Assembly: GCA_004194705.1 (NCBI GenBank)
Contig: SADC01001296.1
Coordinates: 124,001 to 188,000, forward strand
Length of the DNA stretch: 64,000 nt
DNA from: Ditylenchus dipsaci
Taxonomy: Eukaryota > Nematoda > Chromadorea > Rhabditida > Anguinidae
Direction: 5' to 3'
Part shown: positions 36,701 through 47,126 of the stretch, in pieces
Position numbering within the stretch: the stretch's first letter is position 1
Layout of the letters: every line of letters starts with the position of its first letter
Made by a program: the position numbers and the translations under genes
The notes under the pieces: model-generated
Told to the model about the DNA's origin: nothing
What the model saw: the letters and a program-made list of their open reading frames with translations, nothing else
The model's database searches: none

Positions 36701-38853
36701 ATTCCCAAAAATATAGCTATAAAAATAAACTAAAAAAATCGTTGAATTTTTTTTAGCATTGACCCAGATATTAACCCCCATATTAGCCGTCGAAAATCAG
36801 TCATCGACATGCTACCGACTTCAAAATTACCAAGAACCGCCCCACTAATTAGTTTTTAGGTCTCAATCCCACTTGTGGCTCAAATTTTTTCAAGTCTTGT
36901 ATTTGATCAAAATGAATCGCCGCACCAGATTTGTAAAATCTAGCATCAAATTTATTATTTCCAATAACTTTTTAATCGTGCAAGGGAACCGTTCGAACTG
37001 CACCCCGCAAACCCTCCGTATTTTTAGTCGCTTTTAGCATTTTTCAATGTGTTTCAATGCATTAAAAGCGAAAAATAAGCCTGGGTTTATTCACGAAAAA
37101 ATATTTTTAGGTGCCTTGGTCTCCCATGCTGATTTTTTTAAAGATTCTACATCGTAATAAATTGACCTAGGATGACAAAAATAGGTGGATTTCCGAAATT
37201 AGGCATTAGATTTCATTATTTTTGACTAAAATTGAAAAAGGTGCCGAAAAAGTGGATTAGGTGCTGGATTTCACCAATTTGGTCACCACGTTTCACATAC
37301 AGCCTGTTTTATTTCACGCAGATTTTTTTTTTTGGACCGAAATATAAAAATAAATGTTTTGGGTTTATCCAAATTCTATAGGCTTCACCCCTTTCCATTT
37401 TTCTCATTACCCGGTGAAGTGTTATTGCCCTCAAGTTGCTGGGTTGGCCTTTTTATTGTTTCCTCAAACAAAAGAAGGACATCTGGAAGGCATTTCCCAC
37501 CATCACCATTATTCTTGCTTTTACTCCTACAATCTGCTCACACAAATTTGTTTTAGTTGACACAGCTTCCATGTCCAACTGGGCTACCACTTCCTGGAAA
37601 ATGGTTTTTGCTGTACTTGTTGGAATAATCTCTTTTACTTGTTCCTGCTACTTCTGCTGGTGTTTTGCCGCAATAGATTTGCTCTTCCTCTTCTACTACT
37701 TCGTCCAGCAACAGCAATGGAGCTTTGATGAAGCAGAGGAAAAGAAAGGGGCCCAAAAGGTTGAATCTGAATGGAGGTGTGGTGGTGGACAGGATAGACA
37801 GGATGAATGAGGCAAGCCAGTTGCCTGACACCAAAAACACTGTGGTACATGGATCCCAAGCTGACAGTGGAGTGTTCACCCTCGGCTCAACTCAGAATGG
37901 CAATGGCATGCCCAATGGAAATCCTGCTACTGGAGCTGCTATGAATGGAAATAGGTTGGTTTTGTGATTGTTAAATAAAGCTAGCATTTGGAGGAAATTC
38001 CCATGCCAGAGCCAATTTTCCTGAATAGTGATTGCATGCACCTTCAAATCCATGTTTTTAAAAGGTTTTCTAAGTGTAAACATTTGCAGCAATGTTGGCA
38101 ATGAGCACAGCTGGCCCACTAATTCTAACAACAACTCCGATCAACAATCAGATGAAGACCAGCCATATGACTTTAGCACAGGTAGATTTATTAACTGTAT
38201 TCGATTGAATTTGGCTGTATCCCATCTTAAAGGGCCATTGCCGTCCCCGACAACGAGAATTTCAAGTGTTTGAATTGGAGACCTGTTTCAGTCCGTCCTA
38301 CTATACGCTGGCATACCCTTGCCTAAGCCGAAAAGACAGGGGGACAAGCTTAAAAATCAGTGCTTTTTAATTTCTGAGCGCCGAAAAATAAAGATTTGAC
38401 GTAAAATGTCATTCGAAGCAAGTCAAAAGAGTAAAATGAAAGACGAAAGAGAACTGTCCCGCGCGAATTCAAACATTTGAAATTCTCGTTGTCGGGGACG
38501 GCAATGGCCCTTTAAGCTGGTCTAACCGATCCTTTGCAGATCCCTACCTGCAAGAGCTGTCCTCCCAAGGAATCGTAGTGGTTGAAAACGGTTACCCACA
38601 GCCAGAAGACCACCTAACTTCAAACCGGCGCCAGTTCAATCCATCCTCTTTGAGAGGCACCCTCAACAATAATAACTTCTCCCACTTCTTCAACAACTCG
38701 CAGCCCGTTCAACGCTCTTCTTCAGCAACTTCGTCCACTCACAATGGCATCCAGGTGCAAGACCAGCCAGACCACAGCAACGGTGGGGGTGGTAGTGAGA
38801 CAGCCTCTTACAATGGAGGCCAGCCCAGAGTTATGAGGGAAATTATTGTTTAA
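24712..38853 (+). CDS. syg-2: Nephrin/SYG-2-like cell adhesion receptor (Ig domains, FN3, TM)
   Basis: Exons: 24712-25123, 25169-25369, 31395-31592, 31957-32065, 33117-33235, 33289-33628, 33891-34478, 34534-34758, 34834-34967, 35227-35360, 35414-35884, 36320-36613, about 37556-37954, 38090-38181, 38540-38853. Order: signal peptide (MQLPACLVLCSLVMLVAQAQ from 24901; the 24712 ATG would add 63 residues), about seven Ig domains with repeated DxGxYxC (DNGGYLTC, YAGEYTC, DNGLYKC, DKGNYSC, DFGSYYC), one FN3 (GWKAGFDGGESQ to FWYRVRARNAMG), a TM segment (VFAVLVGIISFTCSCYFCWC) and a Ser/Asn/Gln-rich tail ending REIIV, a possible PDZ ligand. Ig-array plus one FN3 is the nephrin plan; the C. elegans member SYG-2 directs synapse placement. 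The first intron is GC-AG. About eight one-base frame breaks occur, mostly at homopolymers. Nephrin family is solid; SYG-2 orthology is inference. Confidence 0.85.
25605..25725. repeat. Hairpin (inverted repeat)
   Basis: CTCATTCTGACTCAGTATGA pairs with TCATACTCAGTCAGAATGAG; inner arms ATTAACTGTGG and CAGTTAACTCGG also pair approximately. Probably a small MITE of the same type as the foldback near 20485-20730. Confidence 0.65.
26663..26780. mobile_element. 118-bp TA-type MITE in nephrin intron
   Basis: Left end CAGTCGAGTCTCGCTGTAG and right end CTAGCGAGACTCGACCG are inverted, with TA at 26661-26662 and 26781-26782. Confidence 0.8.
28342..28690. mobile_element. Eroded TA-type MITE in nephrin intron
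   Basis: Starts CTGTCAAGTCTCGATATAAA and carries AAAAAGTTCGTTTATGCC, mirrored by GGCGGGAACAAACTTTTTAG near 28640. The right terminus is degraded to CCCAGTCGAG. Confidence 0.6.
32646..33052. mobile_element. TA-type MITE in nephrin intron
   Basis: Left end CAGTCACCTCTCGATATAGG, right end GAACGAGTTTACTG, TA at both borders (32644-32645, 33053-33054). Subterminal GTTCGTTTCCGCATAGGG pairs with TAGGCGCGAACGAAC. The inside has AAAGTG-spaced repeats of TGCGGCAAAGTG (32770-32830) and a hairpin around CTTTCGACAGTAAGAC. It ends about 60 bp before the exon at 33117. Confidence 0.8.
35930..36099. mobile_element. 170-bp TA-type MITE in nephrin intron
   Basis: Ends CAGTCAAAACTCATATTAAC and GTTAATGGGAGGTTTGACTG are inverted and TA-flanked (35928-35929, 36100-36101). 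A close relative of the element at 14577-15002, about 45 bp after the exon ending at 35884. Confidence 0.85.
38231..38511. mobile_element. TTAA-flanked MITE in the last nephrin intron
   Basis: TTAA at 38227-38230 and 38512-38515 borders exact inverted ends AGGGCCATTGCCGTCCCCGA and TCGGGGACGGCAATGGCCCT. TTAA duplication is typical of piggyBac-type mobilisation. Its inside (GTCCGTCCTACTATACGCTG onward) reappears inverted at about 39950-40080. A diverged relative lies at about 46540-47045. Confidence 0.8.
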
Positions 38854-39509
38854 GAAGCTTGTTTGTCTTTCTGAACTGCGGGTAATAAAGAGCTACTGGA
38901 ACACAGCTTCGAACATACAAAAATATTATTTTCAGAGTTTTTTTGTAGAACTTTAGGAGCTTTGGTTGAATAGTTGTGTTTGATTATTTGTGAAAAAAAA
39001 CTTAGTATGCTGCCATAAATTAATTGAGCACCTGATTTATTTCAATTTTTTTAAGTCCTATAAACTGTCAATTCCAATAATTTTCTTTCAATTCCTATGC
39101 ATAATAACTTTTTTATATAATTTCACTGCCCTATATATAATAATTTTTTTAATATACTTTGTTGTGATAAACTCAATTTTTTTGTCTTTGATTGTATTAT
39201 ATGCAGTGGTTAAGACGCAAAGCATTTTTGTTTTTGATCTCCAGCGTTGGAAATATCGTTTAGAAATTGTTACAAAAATATGTTGTTTCTGATATATTAT
39301 ATTTGTATATATTTGAATAAAGATTTATTTATATGTTTTTTTGCAAGCAGAATAAAAAACGGGTTATATTTAAAATTGGCCATAGAATTGTGAAAAATGG
39401 CCATAGAATATTTAATTTTGGCCATAGATTTGTGTTGGCCAAACATTAAAAAAGCAAAACATTTAACAGAAGCTGTGAAAATACTAGTCAAGGAATATAT
39501 GGGTATATG
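38854..39509. other. 3' UTR and downstream of nephrin-like gene
   Basis: An AATAAA at about 38885 is a plausible poly-A signal for the upstream gene. The remainder is AT-rich without recognised genes. 39360-39430 has three near repeats of TGGCCATAGAATTTG. Confidence 0.5.
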
Positions 39510-39517
39510 TAAATAGG

Positions 39518-39659
39518 TAGGGCTGTCGAGCGGCCGAAAATTTTGGCCGACTGAGCCGAAAAGCCGAATTGAAGAGGAGAAAACAAAAGCCCAAAAACTG
39601 AAAAAATGTCGCTTTTTAGTTGGAAAAGCCGAAATTCGGCCGGTCGGCCGACAACCCTA
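39518..39659. mobile_element. 142-bp hAT-like MITE with exact TSD
   Basis: Identical 8-bp repeats TAAATAGG at 39510-39517 and 39660-39667. Ends TAGGGCTGTCGAGCGGCCGA and the inverse TCGGCCGACAACCCTA. Short, apparently recent, nonautonomous. Confidence 0.85.
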
Positions 39660-40370
39660 TAAATAGGTATGTTCCTGTTTAACCCCAAATTCTCTTTTTC
39701 TGGATCTTGTAAATTGCCAAAGCAAAACAGTCTGCGTTTATCTAAAACTCCTTAAATCCGTCTCGGAAGGAGTCGTCTAAAATTGAGTAGCTATTTTAAA
39801 AATTGAAAGCTTAAAAATTTAGCTCAAAAAATTGACGAACTTTTGTGGGTTCATTGTATCAAAAATTGAGTGTAGCACAAGTCTCAGAAACGCCCTTCAT
39901 TTAAAAATTTTCCCTTTATTTGACACCCAAAATCTTTATTATTTTTCAGATTTTACGTCAAATCTTTATTTTTCGGCGCTCAGAAATTAAAAAGCACCGA
40001 TTTTTAAGCTTGTCCCCCTGTCTTTTCGGCTTAGGCAAGGGTATGCCAGCGTATAGTAGGACGGACTGAAACAGGTCTCGTAACTCAAAATTTTGAAAAA
40101 ATAACTTTTGGGTAAAAAAGGACATTTTGACCATTTTTGAAAAGAAAGGGTCATTTTATCCAGTGCTTATTGCTACTTTGGAGCAAAAAACAGACTTTGA
40201 CTAAAAACTTCGAAAAATAAAAAAGATTTGGGGTTCTAAAAAAAGGACAGATCTTTTTAAAAAGGACACATTCGAGCCCTTGGACCTAAACGAGTTTCTC
40301 AAAGTTTAAAAAAATATAAAAAAATCTCATTTGAATCCATCCTAACATACGCTGGCCTACCTCTGCCTAA
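39660..40370. other. Intergenic repeat debris
   Basis: No gene. 39950-40080 is an inverted copy of the interior of the TTAA element at 38231-38511, lacking its ends. ATACGCTGGCC near 40345 is part of a word that recurs in several elements of the window. Confidence 0.5.
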
Positions 40371-40560
40371 CACGGGAAAGGCAAGACCGCACCGTGGTCT
40401 ATTGATAAACGTTACATGCCAAAAGATAGCCCTAAACGAGCTTGTTACTGACCTGCGCGCGGAATTTCCCACCGAGCGGTTTAGACCGAGATATTTATCT
40501 TGAAAGTCGCAAAAATAAGCATCAAGAATGTATTAGAAAACAAACAACCAGACCATGTGA

Positions 40561-40622
40561 TTGCGTGGTGTAGTGGTATCGTTTCAGGTTGTCGTTTTTC
40601 AAGACGCAGGTTCGACACCCAC
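40561..40622 (+). repeat. tRNA-like/SINE-like block in foldback arm
   Basis: GCGTGGTGTAGTGGTATCG (A-box-like) and GGTTCGACACCC (B-box-like). The inverted copy lies at about 41905-41965. Acceptor and T stems do not close well, so this is tRNA-derived repeat rather than a working tRNA gene. Confidence 0.45.
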
Positions 40623-40759
40623 CTAAAATAATACATTTTTTTTGTTTTGACAAAAATCAATATCAGTACTTTTGACAAGTTGTAGATATTTCGCCATCAA
40701 GCCATCAACCAACCTGCTATGGTTTAAAAACATTGCGAAAAGTTGGTTTTCAAAAAGGA

Positions 40760-41490
40760 ACTTATTTAGCTGGGGGTGGGGGGGGGGTGGTGGTTGAGTT
40801 GGGTCGCATTTTTCACTTATTTAAAAATCATGTTTAAATGACTTCTAAGTAACTTTTATGTGCTTAAAACGATAAGAAAGTTATTTTGTGACACTTTTCC
40901 ACATAAAAAATTGATTTTTTGAAAAAAAAAATTTTTGACCAAAATATGACTTTTTGCCTTGGTGGACCAAGGTAAATCACCTTGTATTAAGGTATTCTAC
41001 GCCGTTTTGGTCACAGGAGCTGGGAAAAAAGAGCCACTATATGCATTTTTAATCAAGAGTCTTGCTCGGAATTATGTCTAAGGTAAGTGAGTGCGCGCAT
41101 CTCTAACCTTGGTTGCTTAGGGTTGAGATGCGCACACCCACATACTTTAGACGCAAATCACTCGAAAGTGACTCTGGATGCATAAAAATGTATGCATACC
41201 AGAGTTTCTTTATGCGGTAGGCCCCAGTCAACAAAACTATGTTCAAATTCCATCTTTTTGTGGTATCCAGGTACCCTTTCAGGTCGGATTGCCTTGGGGG
41301 ACCAAGGCAAAAAGTCGAATTTTAGTCAAAAAAAATTTTTTTCAAAAAAACGATTTTTGTGTGGAAAAGTGTCAGAAAATAATTTTCTTATCGTTTTAAG
41401 CACATAAAAGTTACTTAAGAGCCATTTAAACATGGTTTTCCAATAAGTGAAAAATGCGCCCCCCCCCCCCCTGCTAAATAAGTGCCTTCA
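40760..41490. mobile_element. Foldback element family A, copy 1
   Basis: Ends GAACTTATTTAGCTGGGGG and CCCCTGCTAAATAAGTGCC are inverted, followed by G-run/C-run, GTTTAAATGACTTCTAAGTAA and AAACGATAAGAAAGT arms. The middle has CTTGGTGGACCAAGG, GTGCGCGCATCTCTAACC and TTGAGATGCGCACAC. Nearly identical internal sequence occurs at 59170-59880, with fragments near 4590-4900 and 44445-44560. Confidence 0.75.
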
Positions 41491-42121
41491 AAAAAGCTGC
41501 TTGTTTTATAAAATCTAACTTTTCTGACACCGGATTTGCTGCACCACACATTCTGACACCGGATTCGTGCTCAGCATGGTATATTTTCTTGTAAAACTAT
41601 AAAAACATAAATGTTGTTTGAATCATAACAAGTTGGTTGATAGCTCATTAGAAACTAGAAAGGTAGGGCTACAACCAGGTCGAAAAAAATGAAAAGTTAT
41701 TAAAATATTCACCGAAAAAACCAGGCTTTAAAAATTAGAGGGGAGATTTCAGAGTTTAAAGGGTGTTTTCAATTTCATCCTAAAGAAAAATTTAATCAAA
41801 AGCATTTGAAGTCTTGAAAAAGTGCAAATCCTATTAAAAAATATCTGCAACTTGTCAAAGCGCTGATATTAATTTTTTTTAAAGTATAAAAAGTATTATT
41901 TCGGGTGGGAGTCGAACCTGCGTCATGAAAAAGGACAACCTGGAGCGATACCGCTGATAGATTCTTGATGCTGATTTTTGCAATTTGCAAGATAAAATAT
42001 CTCGGTCTAAACCGCTCGGTGGAAATTCTGCGCGCAGGTCAGTAACAAGCTCGTTTAGGGCTATCTTTTGGCATGTAACGTTTATCGATAGACCACGGTG
42101 CTGTCGTGCCTGTCCCGTGTA

Positions 42122-42747
42122 AGTCTAAAAAACAACCAGGAAACCAATTCAGATACGGGTGAGAAGCCCAACGGTATTTTTTTGTGAAATTGGTCAGTAT
42201 ATATTAAAAAAACTCAAACTTGAATCTAAGACATATTTTAGTCCATCCTAATATACGCTGACTAGCGCTTGCCGAAGCCTAAAACTAAGCTATAACAATC
42301 GCAAAAAAACAACAGGGGGACCAAGTTTAAATCGTTACCCATTGAGGGATAGGGCCGAAAAGTGTTACCTGTGCTTCATAAGCAGGAAAAAAACAGAGCA
42401 CACGACAATTTTTCAATTAGACTGCTCACTCCAAAAAGAGGGTAAGCCAAACGCATTGAAGAGTGCCAGCGACAGTATGAAAGCCTTTCTCGATAATTAA
42501 TTATTGTGTTCTGTGTAAATAAAATATAACTATGTGCTGTGGAATGTGTATTTAGTGAGAAAAAAAAAGTAACTTAAGTAAAACTCCAAGCTTCTTGTCT
42601 AAGTCAGGTCTCTAAGCATGGTAGAGCAAACTTTTTTGAAATTTAGTTTTCACTTTTTGTTATAAAATAACAAACAAAATAGTTTTTCCCACTACTTTTA
42701 AAACAAAAATCTGTCTATCGTTATTTATTTTCTTACTTTTGTCTTAA
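42122..42747. other. Upstream of the Srh-like gene
   Basis: Repeat fragments at 42230-42330 (ATACGCTGACTAGCGC and AACAACAGGGGGACCAAG), then AT-rich sequence. No upstream coding exon for the receptor could be identified. Confidence 0.4.
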
Positions 42748-42840
42748 TTTACTTTTATTTCAACAATTATCCATCCATCACCTGGTTTACTCAACTTTTA
42801 CTACCATTACTCCAATTTCACACTATTTCTATCATGTTTG

Positions 42841-43752
42841 ATGGCCCCATTCATGTTCTACGTCATCTTTACCAAATCCAAAAGCATGCTAAGCTTCAAA
42901 TGGTTTATTTTAAACCATACTCTTTGGTGTCTCCTATTCGAAATTACACTAGCTACCTGCAAGCCTGTTTTAATGGCCCCTTTTATTGCTGGTTACCAAC
43001 TAGGATTCGCCAGATACATATTCGGATACAACAGCACTGTGGTCTACATGATATTGTGCGGAGGAGCACGTGGAAATATGGTTTGTGGCCTATTTGTCAC
43101 TTTATTTATACGATACTTACTAATATTTCCGAACAAGTATTTAAAATGGTTGAACGCCAAAATTATTATTGCAACAACTTTATTTTTCTTGTCGCTTGCC
43201 TATTTTTTTCTAGGTCAAGCTCTTTTTTCAGTAGTTATGGAAAATCGGCAAGTAATCGCTGTTTTGGCCAAAAAAATTGATCCTGACTTAGCACTTTACT
43301 TTGAAAAAGAACCAACTTTCGTTTTCCTCCCTTATTCCTATATTTTTGTCATGCTTTTGCTATGTTTAATAATAAGTAGTATTGTTGTGCTGCTGCAGCC
43401 TGTTGTCTTTGTAATATTTATTTACCATCTTTTAAAACAGAAATCACAGAGTTTTAAAAACCAAACTCAGCAGTCTATAATCCTAATTTGCTTAGTACAG
43501 GCGTTTATTGCAAATGTTTTTGTGTTGATACCTTTGACAATGTATTTTTATGCTTCTGTTTTTCAAATACCTAATACTTCTTTAATGGCTGTTGTGGGTT
43601 TGTGTATTATTTGCTCTCATTCAATTATTGAATTTGTTGCTACTCTTTATTGTGTTTTGCCCTATCGAAAATTTCTGTTAGAAGTGCTTAAAATGTTGTT
43701 TGAACGTAAAATAATGAATTCCAGTATTGTATCTGCATTTTCTAAAAACTAA
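42841..43752 (+). CDS. Srh-like nematode 7TM chemoreceptor
   Basis: A single open reading frame of 303 residues from the ATG at 42841. Hydrophobic segments are spaced as in a seven-helix receptor. TM1 ends in MAPFMFYVIFTKSKSM, then KWFILNHTLWCLLFEI, a PF(I/L)AGYQLG loop motif after TM2, and at the end SHSIIEFVATLYCVLPYRKF, the HxxxE/xxxPYRK signature of class H serpentine receptors. These are expressed in chemosensory neurons and are specific to nematodes. The frame is open upstream to 42748 without an ATG, so TM1 lacks about 20 residues compared with relatives; a short upstream exon or altered start is possible. Lack of introns is unusual for the class. Family assignment is from motif memory. 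Confidence 0.75.
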   Translation: MAPFMFYVIFTKSKSMLSFKWFILNHTLWCLLFEITLATCKPVLMAPFIAGYQLGFARYIFGYNSTVVYMILCGGARGNMVCGLFVTLFIRYLLIFPNKYLKWLNAKIIIATTLFFLSLAYFFLGQALFSVVMENRQVIAVLAKKIDPDLALYFEKEPTFVFLPYSYIFVMLLLCLIISSIVVLLQPVVFVIFIYHLLKQKSQSFKNQTQQSIILICLVQAFIANVFVLIPLTMYFYASVFQIPNTSLMAVVGLCIICSHSIIEFVATLYCVLPYRKFLLEVLKMLFERKIMNSSIVSAFSKN

Positions 43753-44030
43753 TAAACAAGAAAGAATGTATTTCGCTTATTTGAAAAAAACACCGATGCT
43801 AATTTTGGGTTGATTGTGGGCATTTTATGGCAGAAATTCTTTTTACCCTCAGCCCAAAACGCATTTTTTAACTCCTATCATCATTCTGTGGCTTTAAATT
43901 GGTAGAAAACACAAAAAACAATTAAGGAGACCATTCCCGAGAAAAAAGACTTTGATAAAATTTTGACCAAAGCCATGATACTCAACCTTATGATTGAAAA
44001 TATAGGGTACATGGATACCTATTACAGGTA

Positions 44031-44442
44031 CAGTCAACGCTCGATTTAAGCATAGAAGTTCGTTCCCTTCCAGGATCCGACCTTTTTTATCCTTCATTTT
44101 TTGAATTTTTTGCCAGTTCTGTTATGACAGTCTGGTCGCAAATATCGTAAGAATTCCGATTTCGCCGATCGTTTTTGAGAAAACAGAATTTTTTTCTCTA
44201 AAAAGTATAAACTCGATTCAAGGACAGGTTTTTCCAAAAAAACCCTGTTTTAAAAGAAAAATTTTAGATTTCTAAAAAAAATCGGAAAATTCGGAATCCT
44301 TGCGATATTTGCGACCAGACTCTCAGAACAAAGCTGGCAAAAGTTTAAAAAAAATGTGGGTAAAAAAGGTGTCGAAAAGGTGTCAAAAAGGTGTTTTCGT
44401 GAAACCTGGTCCCACGAGTGTCCTTAAATCGAGCGTCGACTG
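44031..44442. mobile_element. TA-type MITE
   Basis: Ends CAGTCAACGCTCGATTTAAG and TTAAATCGAGCGTCGACTG, TA-flanked (44029-44030, 44443-44444). Contains GAAGTTCGTTCCCTTCCAGG and an inner arm pair around CCGATTTCGCCGATCG. It lies close after the Srh-like gene. Confidence 0.85.
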
Positions 44443-44444
44443 TA

Positions 44445-44560
44445 TTTTACATGTTTTGGTCACTGGATCTAGGCAAAAAGAGCCTCTATTTGCATTGCTG
44501 ATCCTAAGTCTTGCTCGGAATCATGTCACAGGTAAGTCTGTGTGCGCATCTCAACTCAAA
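44445..44560. repeat. Fragment of foldback family A
   Basis: GGTCACTGGATCTAGGCAAA and the segment around CTTGCTCGGAATCATGTC match the inner part of the elements at 40760-41490 and 59170-59880. No ends are present. Confidence 0.6.
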
Positions 44561-44751
44561 CCTATAAGTCACCGAAGAGGCCGCAGGATGGAATATGGAT
44601 GTAAGAAGTCGGATGTCGAAGTGCTTCGAACTATTTCTTCATGTTTAACAGTTTTGTCGTTGTTGGATTATTTTCTGAATTAACTTAAGCAACAAACAAG
44701 GCACATACCAAAATATATTTAGATGGTATGGTGAGGTTTCCGAAAAAAAAT

Positions 44752-45136
44752 GGTGCATAGACGTTTCTCGAAAATGAAACTTTTTTCATTTTCGAGAAAC
44801 GTTTCTCGAATTTGAAACTCAAAAGAGTAAAATATCTCTAGGGGTATATATGTATACCTGTAAAGATACTTATTTAGACATACCAAGGGTATTTGGCCGC
44901 TTCGCGGCCAAAGTCCAGCACACTCCACATTGCAAGGGATAAGCGTACATACATGTGTTAACCCTAACCCCGCAATGTGGAATATGCTGGACTTTGGCCA
45001 TCACATTCAGCCAAATACCCTTGATATGTCTAAATAAGGTATACACCTAGAGATATTTTACTCTTTTGAGTTTCAAATTCGAGAAACGTTTCTCGAAAAT
45101 GAAAAAAGTTTCATTTTCGAGAAACGTCTATACCCC
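44752..45136. mobile_element. Intact MITE, empty-site relative of the nested cluster
   Basis: 385 bp with ends GGTGCATAGACG and CGTCTATACCCC and flanks AAAAAAAT and AAAAAAAG (7 of 8 alike). Palindromic throughout: CGTTTCTCGAAAATGAAAC arms and an inner pair around TTCCACATTGC. It carries a single GTATATAT where the element at 9613-11520 has the hAT-like insertion. Confidence 0.85.
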
Positions 45137-45144
45137 AAAAAAAG

Positions 45145-46680
45145 TTGCGCATACAATAAATGCGAACTAATTTTTTTCGGATACAACTTTTGCGGACCTA
45201 AATTTGTGGCAAGACTTTTGCGGAAGGTATTTAGCGAAATTCAAATACACTGAGCTGTTTTTTTTTGAGCAAAATTTTTTATTCAAAAAGCAATAATTGT
45301 TGATGACAATGAGAAATTCGCAAATTCCAATGCGCGCGGAACACCCTTTTTATTCCGAAATTACTTTTTTTAACAACCTTAACATATTTATAGTTGAATG
45401 ACCGTTAATAAATTGCAGCAATATGGAATCAAACATGTTCAAGAACATGTTTCACCGGCTTTCGTTGTTCTACCACTACTGAATTCATTTTATAAAATAT
45501 TAGCTTTATCTTTGTTGAAAAAACAATGCAGAATAGAATTGTTTTAAATGCAGCAAAAATTAAATGCATCCAGAACATTTTTTCGAATTTATTTCGAATT
45601 TTTCAAAAAACGTATTTGTAAATTTGGAATAACCTCTACTTTGCGAAATACAAAAAATCAGGTTTTTTTAAACAAACATATTTTGTATTCAGTTTAATAG
45701 TAGCCCCTCTTGTACAATGATCGATTGACGATCAATTCATTTCTCGTAATACAGTCAACTCTCGTGATACAGTTAACTTTCGGGCCTAAGCCCGGCCCGG
45801 ACTTTTTTCAGCCTGGCCCTGCCCGCGGAAGGTACGGCCCGAGCTGTCTAAAGCCCGGGCCGGTTAAGAATGAGTAGCCCTGGGGCTACTATTAAGGTAA
45901 ATACGTTAGTTTTAATTAAAGTTTTCATTGTAGAAGGAATTCTAAGAAATGTTTTACAGAAAAGATGCCGTGGAATTTTCACGAAAAATCTGAAATAGAA
46001 TATATACTAAGTAGACAGGGAAATTAGATTTGGACTGCCGACTGCCTACTTCGACATTCGACTTTTAAAAACCTAGCTTATATAAGCCGTGACGGAGTTG
46101 GGATATTCATGTATTCCAACTGTATTATGTATTCCAACCATAATTGTACGGCCAAAAAAGCGCTGGGCGTCGACCAGGGCGCCGAGGCCCGAAAAAATCG
46201 GCGTCGGCAGTTTCCAAAATTTGGCACCGGCGCCGAACGCCGGAATAAATACTGAAATTGACATAGCCGCTTATATCAAAAAGTTATTGAATTGATCAAA
46301 AATGCATACAGTGACATTTATGATAATAATATTCATAATTACTTGAAAAATCAAAAATTAAAAAAAAACACGGAATTAAGTTTTTTTTTAAATTTTCGCA
46401 CCGAAATAAGCGGCGCCGACCAAGGCCGACCTGAGTCAATAAAAAAATTCCGCGCCAGGCCTCATGGCGCGGAGGCAGTTTTAAAAAGTAGCACCGGGCG
46501 CCAATTTATTTCAAATTTTTAGTTGGCGCACACCGGTGCCGGCGGGCGGACCATGGCCAAAAAGGACCATGACCGTCGTCTACAATGAGAATTTCAGACG
46601 TTTGAATGCTTGCTGGACACCCTTTTCATTGCGAAAATATTCAGGAACTTGTTTTTAGTAATAACATCATCATAAAGGCA
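45145..46680. other. Intergenic with GC-rich repeat patches
   Basis: No gene. 45745-45890 has CAGTCAACTCTCG followed by GGGCCTAAGCCCGGCCCGG, a small palindromic patch. 46140-46560 is a GC-rich stretch with GGCGCCG-type inverted pairs, similar in composition to the MITE at 5664-5837. Confidence 0.45.
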
Positions 46681-46684
46681 AAGC

Positions 46685-46752
46685 CGGCAGGGGAATCGAG
46701 CCCACCAGCAGCTTAGACCAATTGACGCGCTTTACCACTGCACTAATAAGTA
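46685..46752 (-). tRNA. tRNA-like gene or degraded tRNA
   Basis: On the minus strand TAGTGCAGTGGTAAAGCG is a good A box and GGGCTCGATTCCCC resembles a B box at tRNA spacing. The acceptor stem does not pair cleanly and the T stem is imperfect, so it is most likely a tRNA pseudogene or SINE head. The anticodon was not assigned. Confidence 0.3.
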
Positions 46753-46781
46753 AATTGTTTGTCCTTCCCTATATTAATATA

Positions 46782-46944
46782 CCGTGAATATTCTAATAGA
46801 GTCCCCTCTCTAATAGAGACCCCCACCTATTTTTTGACTAAGATTTCAGAGTTAAGGCCATTTTTATTGACAATTTCCAGATTTTCAGGGGATCGAAAAA
46901 TAGAGCTCCCCCCCCCCCCCCGGGGCTCTATTAGAGCATTTACG
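46782..46944. mobile_element. CCGTAT-type TA element
   Basis: Left end CCGTGAATATTCTAATAGAG and right end CTCTATTAGAGCATTTACG are inverted; CCCCTCTCTAATAGAG repeats follow inside and a C-run precedes the right arm. Same family as 10824-11094. Confidence 0.65.
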
Positions 46945-47126
46945 TTAAGTAACTTCATTTAAAATACAACAACAAATAAAAAAGTGTCCCGCGCGCATTC
47001 AAACTTATGAAATGCTCGTTGTCGCAACGGCTACGGTCCTTTGAATTTTAAATTAAATTTGTGTTATTATGCATTATTTGCAGACATTTATTACACTTAA
47101 AATATTGACCACAGATCAAAATGTTT

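Larger units (their letters stand above)
40371..42121. mobile_element. 1.75 kb foldback element with tRNA-like arms
   Basis: Arms of roughly 390 bp on the left and up to about 650 bp on the right. CCGTGGTCTATTGATAAACG (40392) pairs with CGTTTATCGATAGACCACGG near 42080; ACCGAGCGGTTTAGACCGAG (about 40471) pairs with CTCGGTCTAAACCGCTCGGT (about 42001). Each arm includes a tRNA-like block with GGTTCGACACCC or GGTTCGACTCCC. The centre is occupied by a second foldback family at about 40760-41490. Confidence 0.75.

Noticed and set aside
37332..37556. Frame just before the nephrin TM exon
   Set aside because: It ends at the TTTTAG acceptor at about 37555 and belongs to the intron; no Ig or FN3 signature.
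40561..40622. Candidate tRNA gene
   Set aside because: Has A and B box words, but stems do not pair and the same block is inverted in the other foldback arm. Treated as tRNA-derived repeat.
41178..41399. 73-codon frame nearly identical to one at 59602-59823
   Set aside because: The similarity extends through noncoding flanks on both sides, so it reflects two recent copies of one foldback element. Composition is not protein-like.
46089..46522. Open frames with PRPEKIGVGSF and ADQGRPES
   Set aside because: They fall in GC-rich inverted-repeat DNA without codon structure or homology I can recognise.
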